From Pseudomonas sp. MWU13-2100 (GTDB taxonomy: Bacteria > Pseudomonadota > Gammaproteobacteria > Pseudomonadales > Pseudomonadaceae), in contig NZ_JALLIX010000005.1 of the NCBI RefSeq assembly GCF_023242365.1, positions 124,001 through 188,000 of the forward strand: 64,000 bases of DNA, in the 5' to 3' direction. Of the stretch, positions 32,663-42,851 are shown in pieces. Positions within the stretch are counted from its first letter, which is position 1. Each line of letters begins with the position of its first letter. The notes beneath the pieces are model-generated. The model was not told where the DNA came from. It saw nothing but the letters and a program-made list of their open reading frames with translations, and did no database searches. The position numbers were made by a program, and so were the translations under genes.

Positions 32663-34176
32663 AAAAGCCCGCCAACCCAACGCCAATCGCCGATGTCTGC
32701 CTGTTGCTCGAGGGTACCTGGCCCTATGTGCGCGGTGGTGTGTCCGGCTGGATTCACCAACTGATCCTCGGGCTACCGCAACTGACCTTTTCGGTGCTGT
32801 TCATCGGCGGCCAGCGTGAAGCCTATGGTCAGCGGCGCTATGAGATCCCGGCGAACGTGGTGCATATCGAAGAGGTGTACCTGGAGGAAGCCTGGCGCAA
32901 TCCGAAGCGCAAGCGGGTCGCGCACAGCGCGTCCCTCGAAGAGCTGAGCAATCTCTACCGCTATCTGCACAACCCCGAGAAGCCGCCCGCCGAGCTGGGC
33001 TTTGGCGTGCTCGAGGCCCTGGCCCAGGGGCGGATTACCCTGGACGACGTGCTCTATAGCCGCCCCAGTTGGGAGGCGCTGACCGAAGGTTACGAGCAGC
33101 ATTGCGCCGATCCGTCCTTCGTCAACTATTTCTGGACCCTGCGCACCATGCAGTCGCCACTGCTGATGCTGGCCGATGCCGCTCGACGGATGCCGCGAGC
33201 GCGGGTCCTGCACTCGATTTCCACCGGTTACGCGGGACTTGTGGGCTGCATCCTCAAGCAATTGTGGGGTTGCCAGTTGCTGTTGAGCGAACACGGGATC
33301 TACACCAAGGAACGCAAGATCGACCTGGCCCAGGCCAGTTGGATCGCCGAAAGCAACAACCAGGCGCTCAACGACAGTATGGCTACCGGCACCGGTTATA
33401 TCCGCATGCTCTGGGTGCGCTTCTTCGAACGCATCGGCCACCTGGTGTACGAGAGCGCCGACCAGATCATTGCCTTGTACGATGGCAACCGCCAGCGGCA
33501 GATCAAGGACGGCGCGCCGCCGGCGCGTACCCAAGTGATCCCCAATGGTATCAACCTGGAACTCTGGACCTTGGCCCTCAACGCTCGTGCCGCAGGGATC
33601 GCGCCGGTGGTCGGGCTGATTGGTCGGGTCGTGCCGATCAAGGATGTGAAGACCTTCCTGCGCGCGATGCGTGGGGTGGTCAGCGTGATGCCGCAGGTCG
33701 AGGGCTGGATCGTCGGGCCGGAAGAGGAAGACCCTGAATACGTCGCCGAGTGTCGCAGCCTGGTGGCCAGTCTGGGCCTGGAAAAACAGGTGCTGTTCCT
33801 CGGCTTCCAGAAAATCCAGGAGATCCTACCGCAACTGGGCCTGATGGTCCTGACCTCGATCAGTGAGGCACAACCGCTGGTGATTCTCGAAGCCTGGGCC
33901 GCCGGCACGCCGGTGGTGAGCAGCGACGTCGGCTCCTGCCGCGAACTGATCGAGGGCGGCACAGCGGCCGATCGTGATATCGGGCTGGCCGGGGAGGTGG
34001 TGGCGATCGCCGATCCGCAGGCCACGTCCCAGGCGATCACCGACCTGCTGCGCAGCCCCGAGCGCTGGAAGTCTGCCCAGGCCGCCGGTTTGCTGCGGGT
34101 TCACCGTTACTACAGCGAGGCCTTGATGATCGACCGTTATCGCACGCTTTATCACGCTGCCATGGGGGTTGTGTAA
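32659..34176 (+). CDS. pelF: Pel glycosyltransferase (GT4)
   Basis: This 505-residue cytoplasmic GT-B enzyme polymerises the sugar nucleotide into Pel. The N-terminal GGVSGWIHQLI and EGTWPYVRGG are typical of PelF, and the C-terminal donor site has VGLIGRVVPIKDVKTFLRAM and the ExxxxE-like EAQPLVILEAWAAGTPVV. It starts at ATG 32659 overlapping the pelE stop (ATGA), and pelG begins one base after its stop codon. The UDP-GalNAc donor would come from PelX. Confidence 0.95.
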   Translation: MKKPANPTPIADVCLLLEGTWPYVRGGVSGWIHQLILGLPQLTFSVLFIGGQREAYGQRRYEIPANVVHIEEVYLEEAWRNPKRKRVAHSASLEELSNLYRYLHNPEKPPAELGFGVLEALAQGRITLDDVLYSRPSWEALTEGYEQHCADPSFVNYFWTLRTMQSPLLMLADAARRMPRARVLHSISTGYAGLVGCILKQLWGCQLLLSEHGIYTKERKIDLAQASWIAESNNQALNDSMATGTGYIRMLWVRFFERIGHLVYESADQIIALYDGNRQRQIKDGAPPARTQVIPNGINLELWTLALNARAAGIAPVVGLIGRVVPIKDVKTFLRAMRGVVSVMPQVEGWIVGPEEEDPEYVAECRSLVASLGLEKQVLFLGFQKIQEILPQLGLMVLTSISEAQPLVILEAWAAGTPVVSSDVGSCRELIEGGTAADRDIGLAGEVVAIADPQATSQAITDLLRSPERWKSAQAAGLLRVHRYYSEALMIDRYRTLYHAAMGVV

Positions 34177-35547
34177 ATGGCCGGCATCGGTTTTGAACTG
34201 CGCAAGATTCTCTCACGCGACTCTTATACCGCGACATTGCACGCGTATGTCTACGCGGGCCTGATCAGCTCCGGCCCCTGGGTCCTGTCGATTCTCAGCG
34301 TAATGCTGGTGGGGGTCATCAGCCTCGGGCTGGTGATCCCGGAGGTGTTGATCCGTCAGTTCCTGATCACGGTGACCTACCTGATGGCGACGTCGCTGAT
34401 CCTCACCGGCGGTTTGCAGCTGTTTTTCACCCGTTTCGTCTCCGACCGCCTGTTCGAACGAAAGTACGAGCAGATCCTGCCGAACCTGGTCGGCGTGCTG
34501 TTGCTGGTGACCCTGGGCTCGGGGCTGCTGGGTATCATCCTGTTGGCCACGCTGTTCGACCAGCCGCTGATCTACCGGCTGCTGACGTTGGCCAACTTCG
34601 TGGTGCTCTGCAACCTTTGGCTGGTGATCATCTTCCTCTCCGGGATGAAGGCCTATAACCGCATCCTGCTGGTGATGCTGGTGGGTTATGCGCTGATGGT
34701 CGGCAGTGCGTTCTTCCTGCGCCACATGGGGATGGAAGGCCTACTGCTGGCGTTGTTGCTCGGCCACAGCACACTGCTGTTCCTGTTTCTCTATGACATC
34801 CTGCGTGAGTACCGGGCCGAGAAACTGGTGGCCTTTGACTTTCTCGATCGACGCCAGGTATTTGTCAGCCTGCTGCTCACCGGGCTCTGCTACAACCTGG
34901 GGATCTGGATCGACAAGTTGATCTTCTGGTTCAACCCGGACACTTCCAGCCAGGTGATCGGACCGATGCGCGCCTCGATTCTCTATGACTTGCCGATCTT
35001 CCTCGCGTACCTGGCGATCATTCCCGGGATGGCGGTGTTCCTGGTACGGATCGAAACCGACTTCGCCGAATGGTACGACCGCCTGTTCCGCGCTGTGCGC
35101 GATGGCGAGACCTTGCGCCATATCGCTTCGTTGAAAGCCGAAATGACCTTTTCGATTCGCCAGGGCCTGTTGGAAATCTGCAAGGTCCAGGGGCTGACGG
35201 TGGTCCTGTTGTTCCTGTTCGGTCCGCGTCTGCTGGAGTGGCTGGGCATGTCCAGCTACTATTTGCCGCTGTTCTACATCGACCTGATCGGGGTGAGCAT
35301 CCAGGTAGTGTTCATGGCAATTCTCAACGTGTTTTTCTACCTCGACAAACGGGCGATCGTGCTGGAACTGTGCCTGTTGTTCGTGGTGCTCAATGCGGCG
35401 TTGACCGTGCTTAGCCTTTACCTGGGGCCGAGTTTCTTCGGTTACGGGTTCACCTTTTCGCTGCTGGTGTGTGTGTTGCTGGGGTTGGCACGCTTGTCGA
35501 CCGCGCTGGATGACCTGGAGTACGAGACCTTTATGCTGTCGCGCTGA
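34177..35547 (+). CDS. pelG: Pel inner-membrane transporter, Wzx-like
   Basis: This 456-residue polytopic protein has about 12 membrane helices, from ISSGPWVLSILSVMLVGVIS to GYGFTFSLLVCVLLGLARLS. It belongs to the polysaccharide transporter (MOP) superfamily and works with PelD, PelE and PelF to translocate the polymer. The N-terminus MAGIGFELRKILSRDSYTA is characteristic of PelG. It is the last gene of the operon. Confidence 0.95.
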   Translation: MAGIGFELRKILSRDSYTATLHAYVYAGLISSGPWVLSILSVMLVGVISLGLVIPEVLIRQFLITVTYLMATSLILTGGLQLFFTRFVSDRLFERKYEQILPNLVGVLLLVTLGSGLLGIILLATLFDQPLIYRLLTLANFVVLCNLWLVIIFLSGMKAYNRILLVMLVGYALMVGSAFFLRHMGMEGLLLALLLGHSTLLFLFLYDILREYRAEKLVAFDFLDRRQVFVSLLLTGLCYNLGIWIDKLIFWFNPDTSSQVIGPMRASILYDLPIFLAYLAIIPGMAVFLVRIETDFAEWYDRLFRAVRDGETLRHIASLKAEMTFSIRQGLLEICKVQGLTVVLLFLFGPRLLEWLGMSSYYLPLFYIDLIGVSIQVVFMAILNVFFYLDKRAIVLELCLLFVVLNAALTVLSLYLGPSFFGYGFTFSLLVCVLLGLARLSTALDDLEYETFMLSR

Positions 35548-35645
35548 GGGGCGAGGCGGTCTTGTGGGCACGAAGGCCTGACTGCCGGAGCAGGCTTTGC
35601 CAGCCTGGCGCGAGTCACTCTACACTGGCCGGCCTTGTTATTTTT

Positions 35646-36179
35646 ATGGATAAAAAAACGATGCCAGCCGACACCCCCTCTATCGTCATCGAGCGTTTCC
35701 GCGAAGCCCACGTCGACGGTATGACCGCGCTCTACAACGAACCCGCCGTCTGCCGCCAGGTGCTGCAAATGCCCTTTCAATCCGCCGAGGTCTGGCGCCA
35801 GCGACTGATCCAGCGCCAGGACAATGAACGCCTGGTCTCGCTGGTAGCGCTGCATCAGGGCGTGGTGATCGGCAGTTGCTCCCTGGAGCAGTACGCCCGC
35901 GTGCGTCGCAGTCACGCCGGCACCCTCGGCATCGGCGTGGCCACGGCCTGGCAGGGCAAGGGCATCGGTTCGAAACTGCTGGCTGCGGTGCTTGAGGTGG
36001 CGGACAACTGGATGAACCTGCAGCGCGTCGAGTTGACGGTGTATGCCGACAACGTCGTCGCCCAGGGGCTGTACCGCAAGTTCGGTTTCGAGGACGAAGG
36101 CGTGATGCGTGACTACGCGATTCGTGACGGCGGCCTGGTGGATACCTTGAACATGGCGCGGCTTCGCCGCCCGGCTTGA
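35646..36179 (+). CDS. GNAT N-acetyltransferase, YhhY/AaaT-like
   Basis: This acetyl-CoA-dependent transferase has 177 residues. The acetyl-CoA loop is ATAWQGKGIGSKLL (Q/RxxGxG/A pattern) and the C-terminal beta-bulge part is VELTVYADNVVAQGLYRKFGFEDEG. Overall order and the segment RVRRSHAGTLGIGV resemble E. coli YhhY, an acetyltransferase active on free phenylalanine and methionine. The ATG at 35646 (MDKKTMPAD) is chosen; ATG 35661 is possible. It stands alone after pelG and is not obviously part of that operon. Confidence 0.8.
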   Translation: MDKKTMPADTPSIVIERFREAHVDGMTALYNEPAVCRQVLQMPFQSAEVWRQRLIQRQDNERLVSLVALHQGVVIGSCSLEQYARVRRSHAGTLGIGVATAWQGKGIGSKLLAAVLEVADNWMNLQRVELTVYADNVVAQGLYRKFGFEDEGVMRDYAIRDGGLVDTLNMARLRRPA

Positions 36180-36201
36180 ACACCGGCCTTGCGCCGGACC
36201 T

Positions 36202-36256
36202 CTGTGGGAGCGGAGCTTGTCGGGACGCCGCACCGCCGCGAAGCTTTCAGCGATCT
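36202..36256. repeat. Half REP element upstream of the 36380 gene
   Basis: CTGTGGGAGCGGAGCTTGTC followed by GGGACGCCGCACCGCCGCGAAGC is one arm of a class-A unit. The second arm is missing or degraded. Confidence 0.65.
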
Positions 36257-36379
36257 GCCACTCCCCGCAGAGGACCATGCTGGCGGCGTTCGGCGGCCCT
36301 GGCAGAGTTAATCGCACGCCCCGCGGTGCGATCTGCCATGATCAAGCCTTCAATTCAGGTCCACCCACGGAGCGCTCCA

Positions 36380-36874
36380 ATGAATGGTGTACAGCAACTG
36401 GGGGAAATGCTTCGGCACTACGCCGATACTGAAGCACACAAGAAGCAACTGTTTGAAAAGCAGTCGGCACACTGGACGGCGCGTATCGTCGAGTTGTTCG
36501 ACCGCATGGAACAGTGGCTGGCCCCGGTAAAGAGCCCGAACCTGCTGGAAACCCAGCGCGAGGCCTATGTGGCCTTCGGTCCCAACCTGGCGGCGGAGGC
36601 CTCGACCTTCAAGACCGAGAAGCTGACGATCCAGATCGCCGGAAGAGTGATGGAGTTTGTCCCGGAAGTCATGGGCGCTGGCGGCACGATTTCCATTGCG
36701 GTCATGGGGCACACGGCGGCCCGGCATGGCAGCGTTTCATTGGTGGGCGTGCCGGGGACTGGTGACTGGCAGTGGCGCAAGACCAATGGCCTCAAGGACG
36801 CGGACATCTACCCGTTCGATGCCGACTTCCTGGCCTTGCAGTTGCAAAGTCTGATTCCTCGCGAATATCACTGA
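36380..36874 (+). CDS. Conserved-looking hypothetical protein
   Basis: This is a soluble-looking protein of 164 residues that I do not recognise. The N-terminal half is charged and helical (LGEMLRHYADTEAHKKQLFE, then WTARIVELFDRMEQWL). The middle is beta-rich, with LTIQIAGRVMEFVPEVMGAG and ISIAVMGHTA. It has no signal peptide or membrane helix. ATG 36380 has GGAGCG six bases upstream. Upstream is a half REP element and downstream is tpx, with its own leader. Codon use is normal for the genome. Confidence 0.75.
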   Translation: MNGVQQLGEMLRHYADTEAHKKQLFEKQSAHWTARIVELFDRMEQWLAPVKSPNLLETQREAYVAFGPNLAAEASTFKTEKLTIQIAGRVMEFVPEVMGAGGTISIAVMGHTAARHGSVSLVGVPGTGDWQWRKTNGLKDADIYPFDADFLALQLQSLIPREYH

Positions 36875-37035
36875 AGCGTCCGCTATGATTGCGAGCGGAT
36901 TCCTACAAGAAAAAAAGCCCGAGAGGGTTTGCCGGGCCGCAAATCCTGTGACACTTTATCTGCCCCATAGGTCGGATGGCATGTTCATATAAGACTCCGC
37001 CCTATTCACCGAAACCGTTTAGAAGGATTCAGCTC

Positions 37036-37536
37036 ATGGCTAAAGTCACCCTCAAAGGCAACCCGGTTACTGTCAACGGTCAACTGCCGCAGGCCGGCGA
37101 CAAGGCTCCAGCGTTCTCCCTGGTGGGCGCGGGTCTGGCTGATGTTACGCTGAGCAGCTATGCCGGCAAGCGCAAGGTGCTGAACATTTTCCCAAGCGTC
37201 GACACCCCGACCTGCGCCACCTCGGTGCGCAAGTTCAACGCCCAGGCCAACGAAGTGGCCAACACCGTGGTGCTGTGCATCTCGGCTGACCTGCCGTTCG
37301 CCCAGGCGCGTTTCTGCGGCGCCGAAGGCCTGGAAAACGTCCTGAACCTGTCCACCCTGCGTGGCCGCGAGTTCATTCATGACTACGGCGTTGAAATCGC
37401 CGACGGCCCGCTGGCCGGCCTGACCGCTCGTGCTGTCGTCGTGCTGGACGAGAACGACAAGGTGCTGCACAGCGAGTTGGTCAAGGAAATTGCCGAAGAA
37501 CCCAACTACGAAGCAGCCTTGGCTGTACTGAAGTAA
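37036..37536 (+). CDS. tpx: Thiol peroxidase (atypical 2-Cys peroxiredoxin)
   Basis: This 166-residue enzyme is close to the family length. The peroxidatic Cys is in [12 protein letters not shown] (about residue 60) and the resolving Cys in ARFCGAEGL (about residue 94). It reduces lipid and other peroxides using thioredoxin. The ATG at 37036 has AAGGATT nine bases upstream; an in-frame upstream start at 36976 would add 20 unlikely residues. It is followed by a paralogue, separated by 221 bases containing palindromes. Confidence 0.96.
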   Translation: MAKVTLKGNPVTVNGQLPQAGDKAPAFSLVGAGLADVTLSSYAGKRKVLNIFPSVDTPTCATSVRKFNAQANEVANTVVLCISADLPFAQARFCGAEGLENVLNLSTLRGREFIHDYGVEIADGPLAGLTARAVVVLDENDKVLHSELVKEIAEEPNYEAALAVLK

Positions 37537-37543
37537 CGGCAAG

Positions 37544-37668
37544 GCGCCGGTTTGCGGCGGATGTCATGTCCACATCGCCAGCAAGCCGGCTCCGACAAAG
37601 TCGGCGGTTACCGTTAAATACTGTCGTACCCCCATACTGTAGGAGCCGGCTTGCAGGCGATAGCGGTG
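37544..37668. repeat. Class-B REP sequences between the two tpx genes
   Basis: GGCGCCGGTTTGCGGCGGATG at 37544 pairs with CATCGCCAGCAAGCCGGCTC ending near 37592, and a separate arm TGTAGGAGCCGGCTTGCAGG lies at about 37637-37668. This is one full degenerate unit plus one single arm. Confidence 0.65.
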
Positions 37669-37757
37669 GTGAATACGACATCGTTATCGGGAGGAAGCTC
37701 GCTTCTGTGAGTGCGGGTTTCAAGGTAGGATTTTGTGCTTACACGGAGGCCAAACAC

Positions 37758-38258
37758 ATGGCTCAAGTCACCCGCAGGGGCGTGACGGTTCAGATCAACG
37801 GACAGTTACCGCCACCCGGCTCCCAGGCTCCAGCGTTTTCCCTGGTGGCCAAGGACCTCTCCGATATCACCTTGGGCGGTCTCGCCGGCCAGCGCAAGGT
37901 GCTGAATATCTTCCCCAGTGTTGACACGCCGACCTGCGCCAAGTCCGTGCGCCAGTTCAATGAACGCGCCAGCCAACTGGAAAACACTGTAGTGCTGTGC
38001 ATCTCGGCCGACCTGCCGTTTGCCCAGGCGCGCTTTTGCGGCGCCGAAGGCCTGGACCATGTCGTCAATCTGTCCACTTTGCGCGGGCGCGCGTTCATGC
38101 GCGACTACGGCGTGGAAATCGCCGACGGGCCGCTTGCCGGTCTGACGACCCGCGCGGTCGTGGTGCTCGATGCCCATGACAAGGTGCTGCACAGCGAACT
38201 GGTGACGGATATCGGCCAGGAGCCCGATTACGAAACGGCACTCGCGGCCTTGAAATAA
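37758..38258 (+). CDS. Second thiol peroxidase, tandem paralogue
   Basis: This 166-residue paralogue of the tpx product is the same length and very similar, especially from [19 protein letters not shown] to ADGPLAGL. Both redox cysteines are kept (DTPTCAKS and ARFCGAEGL). The N-terminal 35 residues are more diverged ([19 protein letters not shown]). CGGAGG lies eight bases before the ATG at 37758. A strong terminator follows. The two probably arose by tandem duplication. Confidence 0.94.
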   Translation: MAQVTRRGVTVQINGQLPPPGSQAPAFSLVAKDLSDITLGGLAGQRKVLNIFPSVDTPTCAKSVRQFNERASQLENTVVLCISADLPFAQARFCGAEGLDHVVNLSTLRGRAFMRDYGVEIADGPLAGLTTRAVVVLDAHDKVLHSELVTDIGQEPDYETALAALK

Positions 38259-38291
38259 ACGGCTCTGAAACAAGTGGTTTACAATTATTCA

Positions 38292-38322
38292 CGGCCTGAC
38301 CCTGTCCAGGCCGTTTTTATTT
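38292..38322 (+). terminator. Terminator after the second thiol peroxidase gene
   Basis: A CGGCCTG / CAGGCCG stem with an eight-base loop is followed by TTTTTATTT. Confidence 0.88.
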
Positions 38323-38448
38323 GTGCTTCAGTGTCTTACTTGGACTCTGACAAAGGTCACTCCAAGGTAAATTGCCGGTAAAGGCGCTTTGCCTGAAACA
38401 ATTCAGTGCTTATCTTGCAGCCTCCCCAAAAAGACGTTCTCGCGCAAA

Positions 38449-39753
38449 ATGGTTGATCATTCCATGCAATCTTCTGCTTCCCATACTTCCCGTCGCTGGC
38501 TGTTCGGCCTGCTGATCCTGCTGGTTATCGCTGCATTGTGCTGGCATTTCTGGCCGTCAGGCGGGCAACACAAGGGGGCGCAAGCCAAGCCCGCCACGCA
38601 TACGGGCAAGTCGGGCATGGCGCGTCCGGGCTTCGGTGCGTCTGCCGGCCCCGTGCCCGTGCGGGTAGCACCGGCGACGTTGGGGGACTTTCCGGTGTAC
38701 TACAAAGCGCTGGGGACGGTGACGGCTCTCAACACGGTCAACGTACGCACCCAGGTCGCCGGGCAACTGGTCAAGATCAACTTCCAGGACGGCCAGATGG
38801 TCAAGGCCGGCGACGTGCTGGCCGAGATCGATCCGCGCAACTATGAAAGCGCCTTGCTCCAGGCCCAGGGCACACTCCTGCAAAGCCAGGCGCAACTGAA
38901 GAACGCCCAGGTCGATTTGCAGCGCTATCGCGGGCTGTTCGCCGAAGACAGTATTGCCAAGCAGACCCTGGACACCGCCGAAGCCTCGGTGCTGCAGTAC
39001 CAGGGCCTGGTCAAGGCCAACCAGGGCGCGGTCGACACCGCCAAACTGAACCTGGACTTTACCAAGATCCGCGCGCCGATCTCCGGGCGCCTGGGCCTGC
39101 GCCAACTGGACGTCGGCAACCTGCTGGCGGCGAACGACAGCCAGATACTGGTGATCATCACCCAGACCCAACCGATCAGCGTGGCGTTCACCTTGCCGGA
39201 AAACAACCTCGATACCGTGCTCACGCGCTATCACGGTGGAGCGAAATTGCCGGCCGAAGCCTGGGACCGTGGCGACCTGAAACTACAGGCCAGCGGCGTA
39301 TTGCAGAGCATCGACAACCAGATCGACATCACCACCGGCACCCTCAAGTTCAAGGCCCTTTACGATAACCGCGAGCAAAACCTGTTCCCCAACCAGTTCG
39401 TCAATGTGCACCTGCTCGCCGACACCCTGAAAAACGTGGTGCTGGTGCCGAGCGCGGCGATCCAGTTCGGCAACGACGGCACCTTCGTCTATGCCATGGA
39501 CGGCGACAAGAAGGTCAAGATCCGCCCGCTGAAAGTCGGCGCCAGCGACGGCAACGTCACGGTGATCAAGGACGGCCTGGCCGTCGGCGATCGGGTGGTC
39601 CTGGAAGGCACCGACCGTTTGAAGGACGGCGGAGAAGTGGAGGTGGTCAACGACAGTCAGGACGTGCCCAAGGCTCCCGTCGGACAGTTGAAAGAGGGCT
39701 CGGCGGCCAAGGCACCGGCTGAAGCCGGCAAGGCGAAAAAGGTCGGCGCATGA
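38449..39753 (+). CDS. muxA: RND efflux membrane-fusion protein
   Basis: This 434-residue periplasmic adaptor has an N-terminal membrane anchor ([19 protein letters not shown], about residues 20-38), a lipoyl/barrel-sandwich region ([20 protein letters not shown]), an alpha-hairpin (about 130-200) and a C-terminal beta-roll. It is the MdtA/MuxA type, which serves a heteromeric pair of RND pumps. ATG 38449 is chosen; ATG 38464 is possible. It overlaps muxB by four bases. Confidence 0.94.
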   Translation: MVDHSMQSSASHTSRRWLFGLLILLVIAALCWHFWPSGGQHKGAQAKPATHTGKSGMARPGFGASAGPVPVRVAPATLGDFPVYYKALGTVTALNTVNVRTQVAGQLVKINFQDGQMVKAGDVLAEIDPRNYESALLQAQGTLLQSQAQLKNAQVDLQRYRGLFAEDSIAKQTLDTAEASVLQYQGLVKANQGAVDTAKLNLDFTKIRAPISGRLGLRQLDVGNLLAANDSQILVIITQTQPISVAFTLPENNLDTVLTRYHGGAKLPAEAWDRGDLKLQASGVLQSIDNQIDITTGTLKFKALYDNREQNLFPNQFVNVHLLADTLKNVVLVPSAAIQFGNDGTFVYAMDGDKKVKIRPLKVGASDGNVTVIKDGLAVGDRVVLEGTDRLKDGGEVEVVNDSQDVPKAPVGQLKEGSAAKAPAEAGKAKKVGA

Positions 39754-42700
39754 ATCTCTCGCGGCTGTTCATTCTCCGCCCGGTAGCGACCACCCTGAGT
39801 ATGCTGGCCATTGTCCTGGCCGGCCTGATCGCCTATCGGCTGCTGCCGGTGTCGGCGCTGCCCCAGGTCGACTACCCGACCATCCGGGTGATGACCCTCT
39901 ACCCGGGCGCCAGTCCCGACGTGATGACCAGCGCAGTCACCGCGCCCCTGGAGCGCCAGTTCGGACAGATGCCCGGGCTGACCCAGATGGCCTCCACCAG
40001 TTCCGGCGGGGCCTCGATCCTGACCCTGCGTTTCAACCTCGACATCAACATGGATGTCGCCGAGCAGCAGGTCCAGGCGGCGATCAATGCCGCCACCAAC
40101 CTGCTGCCCAAGGATTTGCCGGCACCGCCGGTGTACAACAAGGTCAACCCGGCGGACACCCCGGTGCTGACCCTGGCGATTACCTCGAAAACCATGCTCT
40201 TGCCCAAGCTCAATGACCTGGTCGACACCCGCATGGCGCAGAAGATCGCCCAGATCAGCGGCGTCGGCATGGTCAGCATTGCCGGCGGTCAGCGCCAGGC
40301 GGTGCGGATCAAGGTCAATCCCGAGGCCCTGGCGGCCAACAGCCTGAACCTGGCGAATGTGCGCACCCTGATCGGCGCTTCGAACGTCAACCAGCCCAAG
40401 GGTAACTTCGACGGTCCGACCCGGGTGTCGATGCTCGACGCCAACGACCAGTTGCGCTCACCCAAGGAATACGCCGAACTGATCCTCGCCTACAAGAACG
40501 GCGCACCGCTGCGGCTCAAGGATGTCGCGCAGATCGTCGATGGCGCCGAGAACGAGCGCCTGGCCGCCTGGGCCAACGAGAACCAGGCCGTGTTGCTGAA
40601 TATCCAGCGCCAGCCCGGGGCCAACGTGATCGAGGTGGTGGACCGGATCAAGGCCTTGCTGCCGAGCATCACCGACAACCTGCCGGCGGGCATCGAGGTC
40701 AAGGTACTGACCGACCGCACCCAGACCATTCGCGCGTCGGTCAGCGACGTCCAGCATGAACTGCTGATTTCCATCGCCCTGGTGGTGATGGTGACCTTCC
40801 TGTTCCTGCGCCGGGCCAGCGCTACCATCATTCCCTCGGTGGCCGTGCCGCTGTCGCTGATCGGTACCTTCGGCGTGATGTACCTGGCGGGCTTTTCGGT
40901 CAACAACCTGACCTTGATGGCCCTGACCATCGCCACCGGTTTCGTGGTCGACGATGCCATCGTCATGCTGGAAAACATCTCGCGGTTCATCGAGGAGGGT
41001 GACAGCCCGATGCAGGCGGCCCTCAAGGGCGCCAAGCAGATCGGCTTCACCCTGGTTTCGCTGACGCTGTCGCTGATCGCGGTATTGATCCCGCTGTTGT
41101 TCATGGCCGACGTGGTCGGGCGGCTGTTCCGCGAGTTCGCCATCACCCTGGCGGTGGCGATCCTGATTTCCCTGGTGGTGTCCCTGACCCTCACGCCGAT
41201 GATGTGCGCACGCTTGCTCAAACGCGAGCCCAAACCCGAAGAGCAGGGGCGCTTCTATCGTGCCAGTGGTGCCTGGATCGATTGGTTGATCGAGGCTTAT
41301 GGCCGCAAGTTGCAGTGGGTGCTCAAGCACCAGTCGCTGACCTTGCTGGTGGCGGTCGGCACCCTGGCACTGACCGTGTTCCTCTACATGATCGTGCCCA
41401 AGGGTTTCTTCCCGGTGCAGGACACCGGGGTGATCCAGGGGATTTCCGAAGCGCCGCAGTCGGTATCCTTTGCCTCCATGAGCCAGCGCCAGCAGGAGCT
41501 GGCCAAGGTCATCCTCACCGATCCGGATGTGGAAAGCCTGTCGTCGTATATCGGCGTGGACGGCGACAATGCCACGCTCAACAGCGGCCGCCTTCTGATC
41601 AACCTCAAACCGCGCCACCAGCGCAGCGAAACCGCCACGCAGATCATCAGCCGCCTGCAGCCACAAGTCGACAAACTGTCGGGTATCCGCCTGTACATGC
41701 AGCCGGTGCAGGACCTGACCATCGAAGATCGGGTCAGTCGTACCCAGTACCAGTTCAGCATGTCCTCGCCGGACCCCGACCTGCTGGCCGAGTGGAGCGG
41801 CAAGCTGGTGGATGCCCTGGCCCAGCGCCCGGAACTGACGGATGTCGCCAGCGACCTGCAGGACAAGGGTTTGCAGGTCTTTCTGGTGATCGATCGGGAC
41901 GCCGCTTCGCGTCTAGGCGTGGCGGTGTCGGATATCACCGATGCGCTGTATGACGGCTTCGGCCAGCGGCAGATTTCCACCATCTATACCCAGGCCAGCC
42001 AGTACCGCGTGGTGCTGCAAGCCCAGGCAGGGGAGAAGGTCGGGCCCCAGGCGCTGGAGCAGATCCATGTCAAGACCACCAGCGGCGGACAGGTACGCCT
42101 GTCCAGCCTGGCCCGTGTCGAGGAGCGTCAGGCGCAGTTGGCTATCTCCCATATCGGCCAGTTCCCGGCGGTGATGATGTCGTTCAACCTGGCCCCGGGC
42201 GTGGCGTTGGGGCAGGCGGTACAGGTCATCGACCAGGTGAAGCAGGAGATCGGCATGCCGGTGGGCGTGCAGACCCAGTTCCAGGGCGCGGCCGAGGCCT
42301 TCCAGGCTTCTCTGTCGAGCACCTTGCTGCTGATCCTGGCGGCGGTGGTGACCATGTACATCGTGCTCGGGGTGCTCTACGAGAGCTATATCCACCCGGT
42401 GACCATTCTCTCGACCTTGCCCTCGGCGGCGGTCGGAGCCTTGTTGGCGTTGATTCTGACGGGCAACGACCTGGGCATGATTGCCATTATCGGGATCATC
42501 CTGCTGATCGGTATCGTCAAGAAGAACGCGATCATGATGATCGACTTCGCCCTCGACGCCGAGCGCAACCAGGGCATGTTGCCGGAGCAGGCCATCTACC
42601 AGGCGGCCCTGCTACGTTTCCGGCCGATTCTGATGACCACCCTGGCGGCGCTGTTCGGCGCCATTCCGTTGATGCTCGCCACCGGCTCCGGTGCCGAACT

Positions 42701-42851
42701 GCGTCAACCCCTGGGCCTGGTGATGGTCGGTGGCTTGCTGGTCAGCCAGGTGCTGACGCTGTTCACCACCCCGGTGATCTACCTGTACTTCGATCGCCTC
42801 GGACGACGCTGGGGGCGGCACCCGAGCCGTCTTGAACAGGTGGAAACATGA
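39750..42851 (+). CDS. muxB: RND efflux transporter subunit MuxB
   Basis: This 1033-residue inner-membrane proton-driven pump of the MdtB/MuxB branch has 12 membrane helices and two large periplasmic loops. The start [20 protein letters not shown] is typical of this branch. Helix 4 carries the proton-relay Asp pair ([13 protein letters not shown]). It works as a heteromultimer with MuxC in P. aeruginosa MuxABC-OpmB, which exports novobiocin, macrolides and others. The start overlaps muxA and the stop overlaps muxC. Confidence 0.96.
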   Translation: MNLSRLFILRPVATTLSMLAIVLAGLIAYRLLPVSALPQVDYPTIRVMTLYPGASPDVMTSAVTAPLERQFGQMPGLTQMASTSSGGASILTLRFNLDINMDVAEQQVQAAINAATNLLPKDLPAPPVYNKVNPADTPVLTLAITSKTMLLPKLNDLVDTRMAQKIAQISGVGMVSIAGGQRQAVRIKVNPEALAANSLNLANVRTLIGASNVNQPKGNFDGPTRVSMLDANDQLRSPKEYAELILAYKNGAPLRLKDVAQIVDGAENERLAAWANENQAVLLNIQRQPGANVIEVVDRIKALLPSITDNLPAGIEVKVLTDRTQTIRASVSDVQHELLISIALVVMVTFLFLRRASATIIPSVAVPLSLIGTFGVMYLAGFSVNNLTLMALTIATGFVVDDAIVMLENISRFIEEGDSPMQAALKGAKQIGFTLVSLTLSLIAVLIPLLFMADVVGRLFREFAITLAVAILISLVVSLTLTPMMCARLLKREPKPEEQGRFYRASGAWIDWLIEAYGRKLQWVLKHQSLTLLVAVGTLALTVFLYMIVPKGFFPVQDTGVIQGISEAPQSVSFASMSQRQQELAKVILTDPDVESLSSYIGVDGDNATLNSGRLLINLKPRHQRSETATQIISRLQPQVDKLSGIRLYMQPVQDLTIEDRVSRTQYQFSMSSPDPDLLAEWSGKLVDALAQRPELTDVASDLQDKGLQVFLVIDRDAASRLGVAVSDITDALYDGFGQRQISTIYTQASQYRVVLQAQAGEKVGPQALEQIHVKTTSGGQVRLSSLARVEERQAQLAISHIGQFPAVMMSFNLAPGVALGQAVQVIDQVKQEIGMPVGVQTQFQGAAEAFQASLSSTLLLILAAVVTMYIVLGVLYESYIHPVTILSTLPSAAVGALLALILTGNDLGMIAIIGIILLIGIVKKNAIMMIDFALDAERNQGMLPEQAIYQAALLRFRPILMTTLAALFGAIPLMLATGSGAELRQPLGLVMVGGLLVSQVLTLFTTPVIYLYFDRLGRRWGRHPSRLEQVET

